The notes under the pieces were generated by a model, which was not told the DNA's origin, searched no databases, and worked only from the letters and a program-made list of their open reading frames with translations. Shown here in pieces: positions 15,981 through 24,149 of a stretch of DNA of 57,353 bases. The DNA is taken from the NCBI GenBank assembly GCA_902521485.1, contig CABYRQ010000005.1:1-57353 (forward strand). Reading direction: 5' to 3'. The first letter of the stretch is position 1, and each line of letters begins with the position of its first letter. Both the position numbers and the translations under genes were made by a program. This DNA comes from an uncultured Alphaproteobacteria bacterium. Its GTDB lineage: Bacteria > Pseudomonadota > Alphaproteobacteria > HIMB59.

Positions 15981-15989
15981 AAGAACACC

Positions 15990-17009
15990 TTGGAAATCGG
16001 TATAGACAGTTTTGCAGATAAAAGAGAGGGCTCAGATAGTGTTAAAGCCATTAATAATGTTATTGATAGAATTATTTTTGCAGATGAAGTTGGATTAAAT
16101 TCATTTGGGATAGGAGAGCATCATAGAAAAGAATTTTTAGACTCAGCACCATTTATGATATTATCTGCAGCTGCAGCACAAACAAAAAATATTAAGCTAA
16201 TAAGTGCTGTAACTGTTTTAAGCGCAGCAGATCCTGTTCGTGTATTTCAAAACTTGTCTACTCTTGATCTGATTTCTGGAGGTAGAGCAGAAATGGTAGC
16301 TGGAAGAGGATCATTTTCTGAAGCCTTTCCATTGTTTGGTTTGGATTTCAAAGATTATGATGAACTGTTTATTGAAAAGCTCGGTTTGCTTTTAAAAATT
16401 AGAGAAAATGAATTTGTTAGTTGGTCTGGTAAATTTAGACCTTCGATAAATAATTTACCTATTTATCCAAGGCCCATTCAAAACCCTGTCCCAATTTGGT
16501 TAGGTGTTGGTGGCACACCTCAATCTTTTGCAAGAGCAGGTTCAATGGGCTTACCTCTAATGATTGCTATTATTGGAGGCAATACTCATCGCTTTAGGCC
16601 TTTGGTAGATATTTATCGACAGGCGGGTAAAGAAGCAGGACACCCCCCAGAAAAACTCTCCGTAGGTCTTCATTCACTGGGATATGTCGCAAATAGTATA
16701 GATGAAGCAATAGATTTGTATTATGAGGGTTATCATAAAATGTTCACAAAAATTGGAAAAGAAAGAGGTTGGGGCCCTGTGACGAGAGACCAATTTGACA
16801 ATCAAATTGGTCCATTAGGAGCTATAGTTTTAGGCGATCCTAATCAGGTCGCTGAAAAGATAATCAGACATAGTCAAGCCCTTGGAGGTATTGATAGATT
16901 CCAATTTCAAATGGATATAGCTGATATTACCCATGAAAATTTAATCAAATCTATTGAACTGATTGGCAAAGAAGTAATTCCTAGGATAAATAGGACAAAA
17001 AGCCTCTAA
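15990..17009 (+). CDS. LLM class flavin-dependent oxidoreductase
   Basis: A 339-aa TIM-barrel flavoprotein of the luciferase-like monooxygenase group. It shows GIGEHHRKEFLDSAPFMILS (about residues 41-60, the EHH motif), RVFQNLSTLDLISGGRAEMV (about 85-104, with the S-G-GR flavin site), GRGSFSEAFPLFGLD and PIWLGVGGTPQSFARA (about 167-182). Translation starts at TTG (15990), 9 bases after the SDR stop with an AGAAG stretch just before it, so the pair is an operon. Members oxidise varied small organic compounds. No substrate can be assigned. The stop codon lies within a hairpin (16999-17020). Confidence 0.86.
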   Translation: MEIGIDSFADKREGSDSVKAINNVIDRIIFADEVGLNSFGIGEHHRKEFLDSAPFMILSAAAAQTKNIKLISAVTVLSAADPVRVFQNLSTLDLISGGRAEMVAGRGSFSEAFPLFGLDFKDYDELFIEKLGLLLKIRENEFVSWSGKFRPSINNLPIYPRPIQNPVPIWLGVGGTPQSFARAGSMGLPLMIAIIGGNTHRFRPLVDIYRQAGKEAGHPPEKLSVGLHSLGYVANSIDEAIDLYYEGYHKMFTKIGKERGWGPVTRDQFDNQIGPLGAIVLGDPNQVAEKIIRHSQALGGIDRFQFQMDIADITHENLIKSIELIGKEVIPRINRTKSL

Positions 17010-17020
17010 TTAGAGGCTTT
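16999..17020 (+). terminator. Hairpin at the LLM stop codon, weak terminator
   Basis: AAAGCCTCTAATTAGAGGCTTT is a perfect 22-base inverted repeat containing the LLM gene's TAA. It is followed only by a broken T-run (ATGCGTCTTT), so termination is probably partial. It separates the SDR-LLM pair from hemA. Confidence 0.55.
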
Positions 17021-17072
17021 ATGCGTCTTTATTGCAGTATCTTTTAAATTAGTAAAAAATAAATTAATAATT

Positions 17073-18341
17073 GTGAAAAATCATAATTGGAAATCTAATT
17101 ATTTAAGCACCCTTCAATCTGAAATTGATAAAATTAAGGATGAAGGCCACTACAGAGTATTTAACAACATAGAAAGAAAAGCTGGACAGTATCCCAAAGC
17201 TACAAGACATAGTAATGGTCAAACCGAAGAGATTGATGTCTGGTGTTCAAATGATTACTTAGGCATGAGCCAGAACAAAGAAGTTATTTCCGCAATGCAA
17301 TCTGCTGCTGAAAAGTTAGGAGCGGGAAGCGGAGGAACAAGGAATATATCAGGTACTACTAATTTCCATATTCAACTCGAAAAAGAAATTGCACTCTTAC
17401 ATAAAAAAGAAAGAGCTCTAGCATTTAATTCTGGATATAGTGCTAATGAGTCTGCACTAAAGTCTATTATATCTGCTTTTGATAATTGTTTAGTTTTAAG
17501 TGATGAACTAAATCACGCATCACTTATAGAAGGAATACGTACAAGTAAAAAAGAAAAAGCTATTTATCGTCATAATGATGTAAAACACTTAAAGGACATT
17601 TTAAAGGGAGTAGATTTTTCTCGACCAAAAATTATCGTCTTGGAGTCTGTCTATTCAATGGAAGCTGATTTTGCACCACTAGAAGACATTATTCAGGTTG
17701 CTCAGGACAATGGAGCATTAATATACTTAGATGAAGTTCACGCTGTAGGTTTGTACGGTCCCAACGCAGCAGGTGTAGCAGATCAAAAAGGATTATCTGA
17801 GCATATTGATATTATCAATGGAACATTGGCAAAAGCATTTGGTCTAGCTGGAGGTTACATAGCCTCGACTGAGACAATAATTGATTTTGTTAGAAGCTTT
17901 TCAAAAGGATTTATTTTCACAACATCCATGTGCCCAGCAGTAGCTGCTGGAAGTCTAGAGAGCATTAGACAAGTAAAGAAAAACGATGAAATTCGATCTT
18001 CATTCTTTGAGAATGTTGATTTTGTTAAAAAAGAACTAAGAACCGCAGGTATTCCTTTTTTAGACTCAGGTTCACATATAATCCCAGTATTAATTGGAGA
18101 TAGCAAATTATGCAAAGAGATTAGTGATTTTCTTTTAAATGAGCACCAGGTTTATGTTCAGCCTATTAATTATCCAACAGTCCCAAAAGGAACTGAGAGA
18201 ATAAGAATAACTCCTACTCCATGTCATGACCCAGAGTCTACCGAAAAATTTGTAGAAGCTTTGAAAGATGCTTGGTTTAAATTTATGCCTCAGTTAGTTA
18301 AATTTGAAAATCAATTTACTAATAAAATCAAAGTAATTTAA
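17073..18341 (+). CDS. hemA: 5-aminolevulinate synthase HemA (ALAS)
   Basis: PLP enzyme that condenses glycine and succinyl-CoA to 5-aminolevulinate, the entry to heme in Alphaproteobacteria. Motifs: WCSNDYLGM (about residue 53), GAGSGGTRNISGT (about 86), LSDELNHASLIEGIR (about 149-163), DEVHAVGLYGP with the PLP-ring Asp (about 222-232) and the PLP lysine in NGTLAKAFGLAGGY (about 250-263). The length of 422 aa is normal. The start is GTG at 17073, which gives VKNHNWKS as N-terminus. It stands downstream of a weak terminator and is followed by trhO after 44 bases. With the minus-strand operon at 9527-15184 the window holds essentially the whole route from succinyl-CoA to heme. Confidence 0.95.
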   Translation: MKNHNWKSNYLSTLQSEIDKIKDEGHYRVFNNIERKAGQYPKATRHSNGQTEEIDVWCSNDYLGMSQNKEVISAMQSAAEKLGAGSGGTRNISGTTNFHIQLEKEIALLHKKERALAFNSGYSANESALKSIISAFDNCLVLSDELNHASLIEGIRTSKKEKAIYRHNDVKHLKDILKGVDFSRPKIIVLESVYSMEADFAPLEDIIQVAQDNGALIYLDEVHAVGLYGPNAAGVADQKGLSEHIDIINGTLAKAFGLAGGYIASTETIIDFVRSFSKGFIFTTSMCPAVAAGSLESIRQVKKNDEIRSSFFENVDFVKKELRTAGIPFLDSGSHIIPVLIGDSKLCKEISDFLLNEHQVYVQPINYPTVPKGTERIRITPTPCHDPESTEKFVEALKDAWFKFMPQLVKFENQFTNKIKVI

Positions 18342-18368
18342 TCACCTTATTTGATCAATCTATACATT

Positions 18369-18377
18369 TGTTATAAA
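18369..18377 (+). promoter_or_regulatory. Extended -10 promoter before trhO
   Basis: TGTTATAAA is an extended -10 element ending 8 bases before the trhO ATG. The leader would be only about 2 bases. A TTTGAT (18350-18355) 16 bases upstream could serve as a -35. Confidence 0.45.
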
Positions 18378-18385
18378 ACATACTA

Positions 18386-19249
18386 ATGAGAGTCATTGCG
18401 TTTTATAGTTTCTTTAACGTATCCAATCCCAGATTATTAAAAGAAAGGTTAAATTTACACTTTCTTTTAAAACAAATAAAAGGTTCGATTATTGTCAGTG
18501 AGGAAGGTTTAAATGGTACAATAGCAGTCTCTTCAAAATTAGAAAAAAAAATTATCGACTATTTAATGTCTTTAGGGGTCACTAAAGAAAATATAAAAAT
18601 ATCAGACTTTAATGGCCAAAGAATTTTTAACGAGTTTAAAATTAAACTTAAAAAGGAAATAGTTACATCTGATTTTGGATTAAAAATTTCAGACATAAAA
18701 AAATCTAAGTTTATTGAACCAAGTGATTGGGATAAATTTGCCAATGATAAAAACGTAGAAATTCTTGATACAAGAAATGATTATGAATTTAAAATTGGCC
18801 ATTATAAAAATGCTATCAACCCTAAAATTGAAACATTTAAAGATTTCAAAAATTATATAAAGAATAACAAAGAAAAATTTCAGAATAAAAAAGTTGGTAT
18901 TTATTGTACAGGTGGTATTAGATGTGAAAAAGCAGGACCTTTAATGGAAAAATATGGTATTGAGACATATCAACTTAAAGGAGGAATATTAAAATATTTT
19001 GAAACCACATCTGCTGACTCATGGAAGGGTGAGTGCTTTGTTTTTGACTACAGAGTATCTTTGAACAAGCAACTTTCTCAAGGTACGAGTAAGCTTTGTT
19101 ACGGGTGTAACATGCCTTTAACTCCAAGAGAGAGAAAATCTCCTAAATATGAGGAGGGATATTCATGTTCCATCTGTTTTGATAATATGACAGAAAAAAA
19201 GAGACGTTCTCTCAAAGATAAGCGAGAACATTGGAAAAAAGTTCTTTAA
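18386..19249 (+). CDS. trhO: tRNA uridine-5 hydroxylase TrhO (rhodanese family)
   Basis: Oxygen-dependent hydroxylase that makes 5-hydroxyuridine at the wobble position of tRNAs (formerly YceA). An N-terminal ferredoxin-like domain shows VIAFYSFFNVSNP and IVSEEGLNGTIAVS (about residues 36-49). A rhodanese domain follows (ILDTRNDYEFKIGHYKNAIN, about 129-148), with the catalytic cysteine loop CTGGIRCEKAG (about 175-185). The C-terminal region has a four-cysteine zinc-like set (CYGCNMPL ... CSICFDNM). The length of 287 aa is normal. It is probably transcribed from its own near-leaderless promoter. Confidence 0.92.
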   Translation: MRVIAFYSFFNVSNPRLLKERLNLHFLLKQIKGSIIVSEEGLNGTIAVSSKLEKKIIDYLMSLGVTKENIKISDFNGQRIFNEFKIKLKKEIVTSDFGLKISDIKKSKFIEPSDWDKFANDKNVEILDTRNDYEFKIGHYKNAINPKIETFKDFKNYIKNNKEKFQNKKVGIYCTGGIRCEKAGPLMEKYGIETYQLKGGILKYFETTSADSWKGECFVFDYRVSLNKQLSQGTSKLCYGCNMPLTPRERKSPKYEEGYSCSICFDNMTEKKRRSLKDKREHWKKVL

Positions 19250-19301
19250 TTTCATTAAATATCAATGTTGACCAAATTCAAAATTAGTTTAGTTTACGCC
19301 A

Positions 19302-19496
19302 ATGGCTAAAAAGTCTACATACCAACTTAAACAGTTAATACCTGAAGAAAAACCCGAAACTGGTACAAAATATATTGTACGTAAACCCACTAAAGGATTG
19401 AAAGTTTCTGACAAACTTCGCCAGAGAAAGTATGACCCTGTTTTGAAACAGCATGTTTGGTTTGTAGAAAAGAAAATGCCTCCTCATAGTAAATAA
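19302..19496 (+). CDS. rpmG: 50S ribosomal protein L33
   Basis: A 64-aa basic protein. Its C-terminal half, SDKLRQRKYDPVLKQHVWFV, matches the conserved end of bacterial L33 (KxxKYDPxxRKHVxFKExK), and the N-terminal MAKKSTYQLKQLI resembles the MAK...IKL start of alphaproteobacterial L33. The middle (PEEKPETGTKYIVRK) is a few residues longer and more divergent than usual, and the zinc cysteines found in some L33 forms are absent, as is normal in this class. A TTGACC (19268-19273) upstream could be a -35, but the -10 is poor. Confidence 0.82.
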   Translation: MAKKSTYQLKQLIPEEKPETGTKYIVRKPTKGLKVSDKLRQRKYDPVLKQHVWFVEKKMPPHSK

Positions 19497-19514
19497 TTTT
19501 GTTATTATTTTATC

Positions 19515-20921
19515 ATCGAAAATAGAACTTTATATTGGCTGAGAAGAGACTTTAGGATTACTGATAATCCTTGTCTGGAATTTATATCAAAACAAAAATC
19601 CCCAGCATTACTTGTTTATATTTATGATGACATTGAAAAGAAAGCCACTGGAGATGCTGGTCAATGGTGGTTAAACAAGACTCTTCATTTGCACTCCAAG
19701 AATTTAGAACAAAAATTTAATGTAAAGCTTATTATAACTGATGGTGAAGCGAAAAAAAATCTCTCACACCTAATTGAAAAATACAAAATTTCATCATTAA
19801 TTTGGAATAGGCTCTACTCAGACCAATCTATTAAAAGAGACACTGAGATAAAGAGTTTTTTTAAAAATAAAAATATTCATGTTGAAACTTTTAATTCACA
19901 CTTACTTAATGAGCCTTGGGAAGTACAAAATAACTCTGGTCAGTTCTTTAAAGTTTTTACTCCTTATTGGAAAACTGCTTTTAAAGTTTATTTGAACAAG
20001 AAATTTTCTTACCAAAAAAATACATTAATCAAATCATTTAAACACAATGAAAAAACTAAAATCAATTTTTTATCTAATAGAAGTTGGTATGAGAAGTTTA
20101 ATAATTATTGGAGTCCAGGAGAGGATGCAGCTTTGAAAAAAATTGAGACTTACATTTCTTCTCATATAGATAAATATGATGTAAATAGAAATAGGCCTGA
20201 TTTTGATCAAACATCAAGAATATCTCCTCACTTAAGATTTGGAGAGATATCCCCGCGGGTAATAATTGAAAAAATCCAAAATTCAAAAAAATCTAATAAT
20301 GCTGTAAATACTTATTTATCAGAAATTGGCTGGCGAGAATTTTCTTATTCATTGTTGTATTATTCTGAAGATTTATCAACTAAACCGATTAACCCTAAAT
20401 TTAAAAAATTCCCATGGAGAAGTAGCAAAAAAGATTTTGCTCTTTGGACTGAGGGTAAAACAGGCATACCTCTTGTAGACGCTGCAATGAGTCAAATTTA
20501 TGAAGAGGGATGGATGCATAATAGGCTTAGAATGGTTGTTGGAAGTTTTCTTGTGAAAAATTTATTATTAAACTGGACATTAGGTGAGCGGTATTTTCAA
20601 AAAAGTTTACTAGATTATGATGAAGCTAGTAACGCAGCTGGATGGCAGTGGATAGCAGGCTGTGGCGCAGATGCTTCCCCATATTTTCGTGTATTTAATC
20701 CTGTGCTTCAGTCAGAAAAGTTCGATCCACAGGCTCAATTTATCTTGAAGTATATTCCACAATTAAAAATATTTAATTCATCAAAAACAGTATTTGAGCC
20801 ATATTTAGATAAAAAATTATTACATAGTTTAGTCAAAGAAAAAAAATATGTTAATCCAATCGTTGATTTGAAAGAGTCTCGCAATAGAGCACTTGATGCT
20901 TATCAACAAACAAAATCATAA
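19515..20921 (+). CDS. phrB: Deoxyribodipyrimidine photolyase, start codon non-canonical
   Basis: Class I photolyase that repairs UV pyrimidine dimers using FADH- and blue light. The FAD domain is complete: TRISPHLRFGEISPR (the TSxLSPYLRFGxISxR block), EIGWREFSYSLLYY, PWRSSKKDFALWTEGKTGIP, the MHNRLRMVVGSFLVKNLLL block, DYDEASNAAGWQWIAGCGAD and YFRVFNP. The frame is open back to the rpmG stop (19494) and encodes the expected N-terminal antenna domain (TLYWLRRDFRITDNPCLEF), but there is no ATG, GTG or TTG before that domain. ATC at 19512 or 19515 is the best-placed initiator. The first standard start (TTG 19689) would delete about 58 conserved residues. The length from 19515 is 468 aa, normal. 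Confidence 0.85.
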   Translation: MENRTLYWLRRDFRITDNPCLEFISKQKSPALLVYIYDDIEKKATGDAGQWWLNKTLHLHSKNLEQKFNVKLIITDGEAKKNLSHLIEKYKISSLIWNRLYSDQSIKRDTEIKSFFKNKNIHVETFNSHLLNEPWEVQNNSGQFFKVFTPYWKTAFKVYLNKKFSYQKNTLIKSFKHNEKTKINFLSNRSWYEKFNNYWSPGEDAALKKIETYISSHIDKYDVNRNRPDFDQTSRISPHLRFGEISPRVIIEKIQNSKKSNNAVNTYLSEIGWREFSYSLLYYSEDLSTKPINPKFKKFPWRSSKKDFALWTEGKTGIPLVDAAMSQIYEEGWMHNRLRMVVGSFLVKNLLLNWTLGERYFQKSLLDYDEASNAAGWQWIAGCGADASPYFRVFNPVLQSEKFDPQAQFILKYIPQLKIFNSSKTVFEPYLDKKLLHSLVKEKKYVNPIVDLKESRNRALDAYQQTKS

Positions 20922-22188
20922 TTTGAAAAAAAGCGTAGCTATAATTGGATCTGGTATAGCGGGATTATCTACAGCATATTTTTCACAAGAATATTTTGAT
21001 GTAACACTATTTGAGAAAAATGATTATTTAGGTGGGCATGCAAATACAAGAGAAATCAAAGATAGTAACGGTAATACTATACCAATAGATACAGGTTTTA
21101 TTGTCTACAATGAACTGACATACCCAAATTTAACAAAATTTTTTGATCTTCTCAAAGTCGAAACTGTTAATAGCAATATGTCCTTTAGTTTTCTTAATGA
21201 GGAAAACAAATTCGAGTACGGGGGAGGAAGTTTAAGTGCATTATTTGCAGATCGTAAAAATTTTTTTAATTTAAAATTCTACAAAATGTTAAAAGACATC
21301 ATTATTTTTTATAAAGTTTATCAAAAAAAAAATATTACATCAGATATTTCAATCAGAGATTTTCTTAAAACAAAAAATTACTCTGATGAATTTATTAATT
21401 TCCATCTTGTTCCTTTAATTTCAAGTATTTGGTCAACTCCCGATCAAGACTCTCTTAATCAGCCATTAAAAAGTATTATTAATTTTTTTCAAAATCACAA
21501 ATTGTTTAATTTCACGGATAGACCACAATGGAAAACAATAAGAAATGGTTCTAAGCAATATATCAATTTATTAATTAAATCTGCAAAATTTAAAATCAAA
21601 AAGTCATGTAGAATTCAAAAAATTTCAAGAAATGACAAGATTGAAATTTTCTTTGAAGGAAAAAAATCTGTTTTTGACATTATAATATTTGCATGTCCTC
21701 CCAACCATTTTTTTCCTCTTTTAGATAAAATACATCAGAAAGAGCATGAAGTTTTAAATGAATTTGATTTTCAAAAAAATTTAGCACAATTACATCAAAA
21801 TGACTCTCTTATGCCAACTCATTTAAAAGCTTGGTCAAGTTGGAATTTTCATACGAATTTAAATAATAAATGTACTTTGAGTTATTGGATGAATAAATTG
21901 CAACCACTAGAAACTAATGACAATTTCTTTGTCTCTCTAAATCAGGATCAAAATCAGAGTCACTATCAAACAATTTACGAACATCCAATATTCTCGCCTA
22001 AAACTCTAAATGCTCAAAAAAATATTTCACAAATTCAAGGCTATAAGAATTCTTATTATGTTGGTAGTTATCTTGGCTATGGTTTTCATGAAGACGGTAT
22101 TCAATCTGCTATAAAAGTTTGTAAAAGGTTAAATATAGATTTAAAGGAGTTTAAAAATGCGGATACATCAAGAGTGCAATGGAATTAA
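20893..22188 (+). CDS. FAD-dependent amine-oxidase-like protein of the photolyase/CFA cluster
   Basis: A flavoprotein of up to 431 aa with an N-terminal dinucleotide fold VAIIGSGIAGLSTAYFSQ (about residues 15-32), the FEKNDYLGGHANTRE segment (about 40-54) and IDTGFIVYNELTYPNLTKFF (about 65-84), typical of the NAD/FAD-binding protein that accompanies DUF1365 and a cyclopropane synthase. The C-terminal GSYLGYGFHEDGIQSAIKV block binds the flavin. The ATG at 20893 overlaps photolyase by 29 bases. A TTG at 20923, directly after the photolyase stop, gives MKKSVAIIGSG and may be the true start. Family members in other alphaproteobacteria act in desaturating or modifying methylated fatty acids. Confidence 0.85.
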   Translation: MMLINKQNHNLKKSVAIIGSGIAGLSTAYFSQEYFDVTLFEKNDYLGGHANTREIKDSNGNTIPIDTGFIVYNELTYPNLTKFFDLLKVETVNSNMSFSFLNEENKFEYGGGSLSALFADRKNFFNLKFYKMLKDIIIFYKVYQKKNITSDISIRDFLKTKNYSDEFINFHLVPLISSIWSTPDQDSLNQPLKSIINFFQNHKLFNFTDRPQWKTIRNGSKQYINLLIKSAKFKIKKSCRIQKISRNDKIEIFFEGKKSVFDIIIFACPPNHFFPLLDKIHQKEHEVLNEFDFQKNLAQLHQNDSLMPTHLKAWSSWNFHTNLNNKCTLSYWMNKLQPLETNDNFFVSLNQDQNQSHYQTIYEHPIFSPKTLNAQKNISQIQGYKNSYYVGSYLGYGFHEDGIQSAIKVCKRLNIDLKEFKNADTSRVQWN

Positions 22189-22931
22189 TTTCTTCTAATA
22201 GTTTCGGAATAGGTAAAATAATTCATAAAAGAACAAGGGATACTGATAATTTTTTTCAATATAATGCACCTTACTTAAGTATAAATCTAAGTAACACAAC
22301 AAACATCCATCCATTTATATCTCTAAATAGATTTAACTTTTTTTCAATTTTTTATAAACAGCACGGATTTAGAAATAAAAAAAAGAATTTATATGATTTT
22401 GCAAAAAATGTTGCTGAAAAACACAATATTGATTTTAATAGTATTCAATTTATATGTATCCCATCAATTTTTGGTTATTCTTTTAACCCTATTAGCTTTT
22501 ATTTATATCTTGATAGTAAAAATAAAGTTAAGTCGATCATATATGAAGTGAAAAATACATTTGGAGACCAAGTTCATTATTTAACTTTGAACAAATTTAA
22601 AGATAAAGAGTTTAAAAAAAATATGTATGTGTCACCATTTATTGAAATGGACTGCACTTATAAGATTTCTTCAAAAAATAAAAGAAAAAACCATTTTTTT
22701 TGTAATATAAATCAATTTAACCTTAAAAAGGAGCAAATATTTTATGCCTCTATAGATTTAAATTTAAAAGAAATAACTTTCTATAATTTTATTTTGTTTT
22801 TAATTTTAAATATTTTTGGGAGTGTAAAAACAATCACTCTTATTCACTATCAGGCAATCAAGCTTTTTTTAAAAAAAAGTAAATTCTTTAAATATTCCAA
22901 TAGAATAAAAGATAATCTATACTTAGATTAG
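22179..22931 (+). CDS. DUF1365 protein
   Basis: A 250-aa protein of the DUF1365 family. Recognisable blocks are FICIPSIFGYSFNPISFYLY (about residues 90-109), IYEVKNTFGDQVHY (about 120-133) and MYVSPFIEMDCTY (about 149-161). These correspond to the conserved GYxFNPxSFxYC, EVxNTFGE and VSPF motifs. It overlaps the flavoprotein gene by 10 bases and is followed by the cyclopropane synthase-like gene, the invariant order of this module. The biochemical function is not established. It is thought to work with its neighbours on membrane fatty acids. The protein is slightly shorter and more Lys/Asn-rich than relatives, in keeping with the low GC. Confidence 0.87.
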   Translation: MELISSNSFGIGKIIHKRTRDTDNFFQYNAPYLSINLSNTTNIHPFISLNRFNFFSIFYKQHGFRNKKKNLYDFAKNVAEKHNIDFNSIQFICIPSIFGYSFNPISFYLYLDSKNKVKSIIYEVKNTFGDQVHYLTLNKFKDKEFKKNMYVSPFIEMDCTYKISSKNKRKNHFFCNINQFNLKKEQIFYASIDLNLKEITFYNFILFLILNIFGSVKTITLIHYQAIKLFLKKSKFFKYSNRIKDNLYLD

Positions 22932-22949
22932 ATAAAATTAGGTAAAATC

Positions 22950-24119
22950 TTGTTGATTGATAGATATATAAAAAAAGTTTGTTCTAAAATCAGATATGGA
23001 TCTTTGACTTTAAATGTTAAGGGTAAATCTTATGAGTTTTATGGTGAATTAGAGGGTCCTTCAGTGCATTTAACAATTAGTCGTATCTCTATGATATGGG
23101 ATTTGTATTTTCGTGGTTCAGTCGGGCTTGGTGAAGCTTATATAAAAAAGAAATTTGAAGCAGACGATTTAAGTAAATTCTTAGAATTTGGTGCACTAAA
23201 TGAAAGAGCTTTTGGTAACGAAATGAGTGGATCTATGTTTTACAGATTTTTATCAAAAAAATATATGAATAAAACTAAAAACTCATTATTTCAGAGTAAA
23301 AAAAATATTCATGCTCACTATGATCTTGGTAATGACTTCTATTTGGAGTGGCTGGATGATACTTTAACTTATTCCTCAGGTTTTTTTAAAACAGGCTTGG
23401 AAACGTTATCTGAGGCACAAAAAAATAAATTTGAAAGTCTTATTGAGGGTAATGAGCCTAGACCTGGCGATCATGTTTTAGAAATTGGTTCTGGATGGGG
23501 AAGTTTTGCTTTTTATTTAATTTCAAAATTCCCTGATATCAAAATCGATACTTTAACTATCTCAAAAGAGCAATACGAATTTGTAAAAACAAAAATTAGA
23601 GAACATCATTTAGAAAATAAGCTAAATGTCATATATAAAGATTACAGAGAACATCAAGGAGAATATTCTAGAATCTACTCCATTGAAATGTTTGAGGCTG
23701 TTGGAATACAATATTGGCAAACTTATTTTGAAAAAATTAAAGACTTGTTAAAACCATCGGGAGTCTTTTCAATGCAAACTATTGTAATCTTTGAAGATTT
23801 CTTTGAGAGGTATACTCGAAAAATTGATTTTATTCAAAAATATATATTTCCTGGTGGAATGTTACCATCAGTAAAAGCTTTAGAAAAAATAGCTAACCAA
23901 AAAAAATTTGACTTCCAAATTAAAAATCAAATGGCGGATAGTTATTATCAAACCCTTGAGATGTGGAGAAAAAATTTTAACAATAAATGGGATATAATAA
24001 AAAATTTAGGTTACTCTGAAGATTTCAAAAGAATGTGGAATTTTTACTTATCATATTGTTCAGGAGGTTTTAAGGCAAAAACCATTGATGTATATCAAAT
24101 AGATTTTATCAATAAGTAA
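22950..24119 (+). CDS. Cyclopropane-fatty-acyl-phospholipid synthase family methyltransferase
   Basis: SAM-dependent enzyme that methylates or cyclopropanates unsaturated acyl chains of membrane phospholipids. N-terminal lipid-binding part, then HAHYDLGNDFYLEWLDDTLT (about residues 117-136) and the SAM site VLEIGSGWGSFAFYL (about 175-189). IYSIEMFEAVGIQYWQTYF (about 237-255) holds the active-site Glu and Gly-rich turn, and YIFPGGMLPS (about 300-309) is also conserved. The length of 389 aa is normal. Translation begins at TTG (22950; a second TTG follows at once). Within this gene cluster the enzyme may be a fatty-acid methylase instead of a true cyclopropane synthase; the sequence alone does not decide. 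Confidence 0.9.
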   Translation: MLIDRYIKKVCSKIRYGSLTLNVKGKSYEFYGELEGPSVHLTISRISMIWDLYFRGSVGLGEAYIKKKFEADDLSKFLEFGALNERAFGNEMSGSMFYRFLSKKYMNKTKNSLFQSKKNIHAHYDLGNDFYLEWLDDTLTYSSGFFKTGLETLSEAQKNKFESLIEGNEPRPGDHVLEIGSGWGSFAFYLISKFPDIKIDTLTISKEQYEFVKTKIREHHLENKLNVIYKDYREHQGEYSRIYSIEMFEAVGIQYWQTYFEKIKDLLKPSGVFSMQTIVIFEDFFERYTRKIDFIQKYIFPGGMLPSVKALEKIANQKKFDFQIKNQMADSYYQTLEMWRKNFNNKWDIIKNLGYSEDFKRMWNFYLSYCSGGFKAKTIDVYQIDFINK

Positions 24120-24149
24120 ATTAAATCTGTTAAAGATCTACTTTCATCA

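Noticed and set aside
19689-20921. Photolyase starting at TTG 19689
   Set aside because: This would remove about 58 residues of the conserved antenna domain that are encoded in the same open frame upstream, so the start is placed at 19515 with a non-canonical codon.
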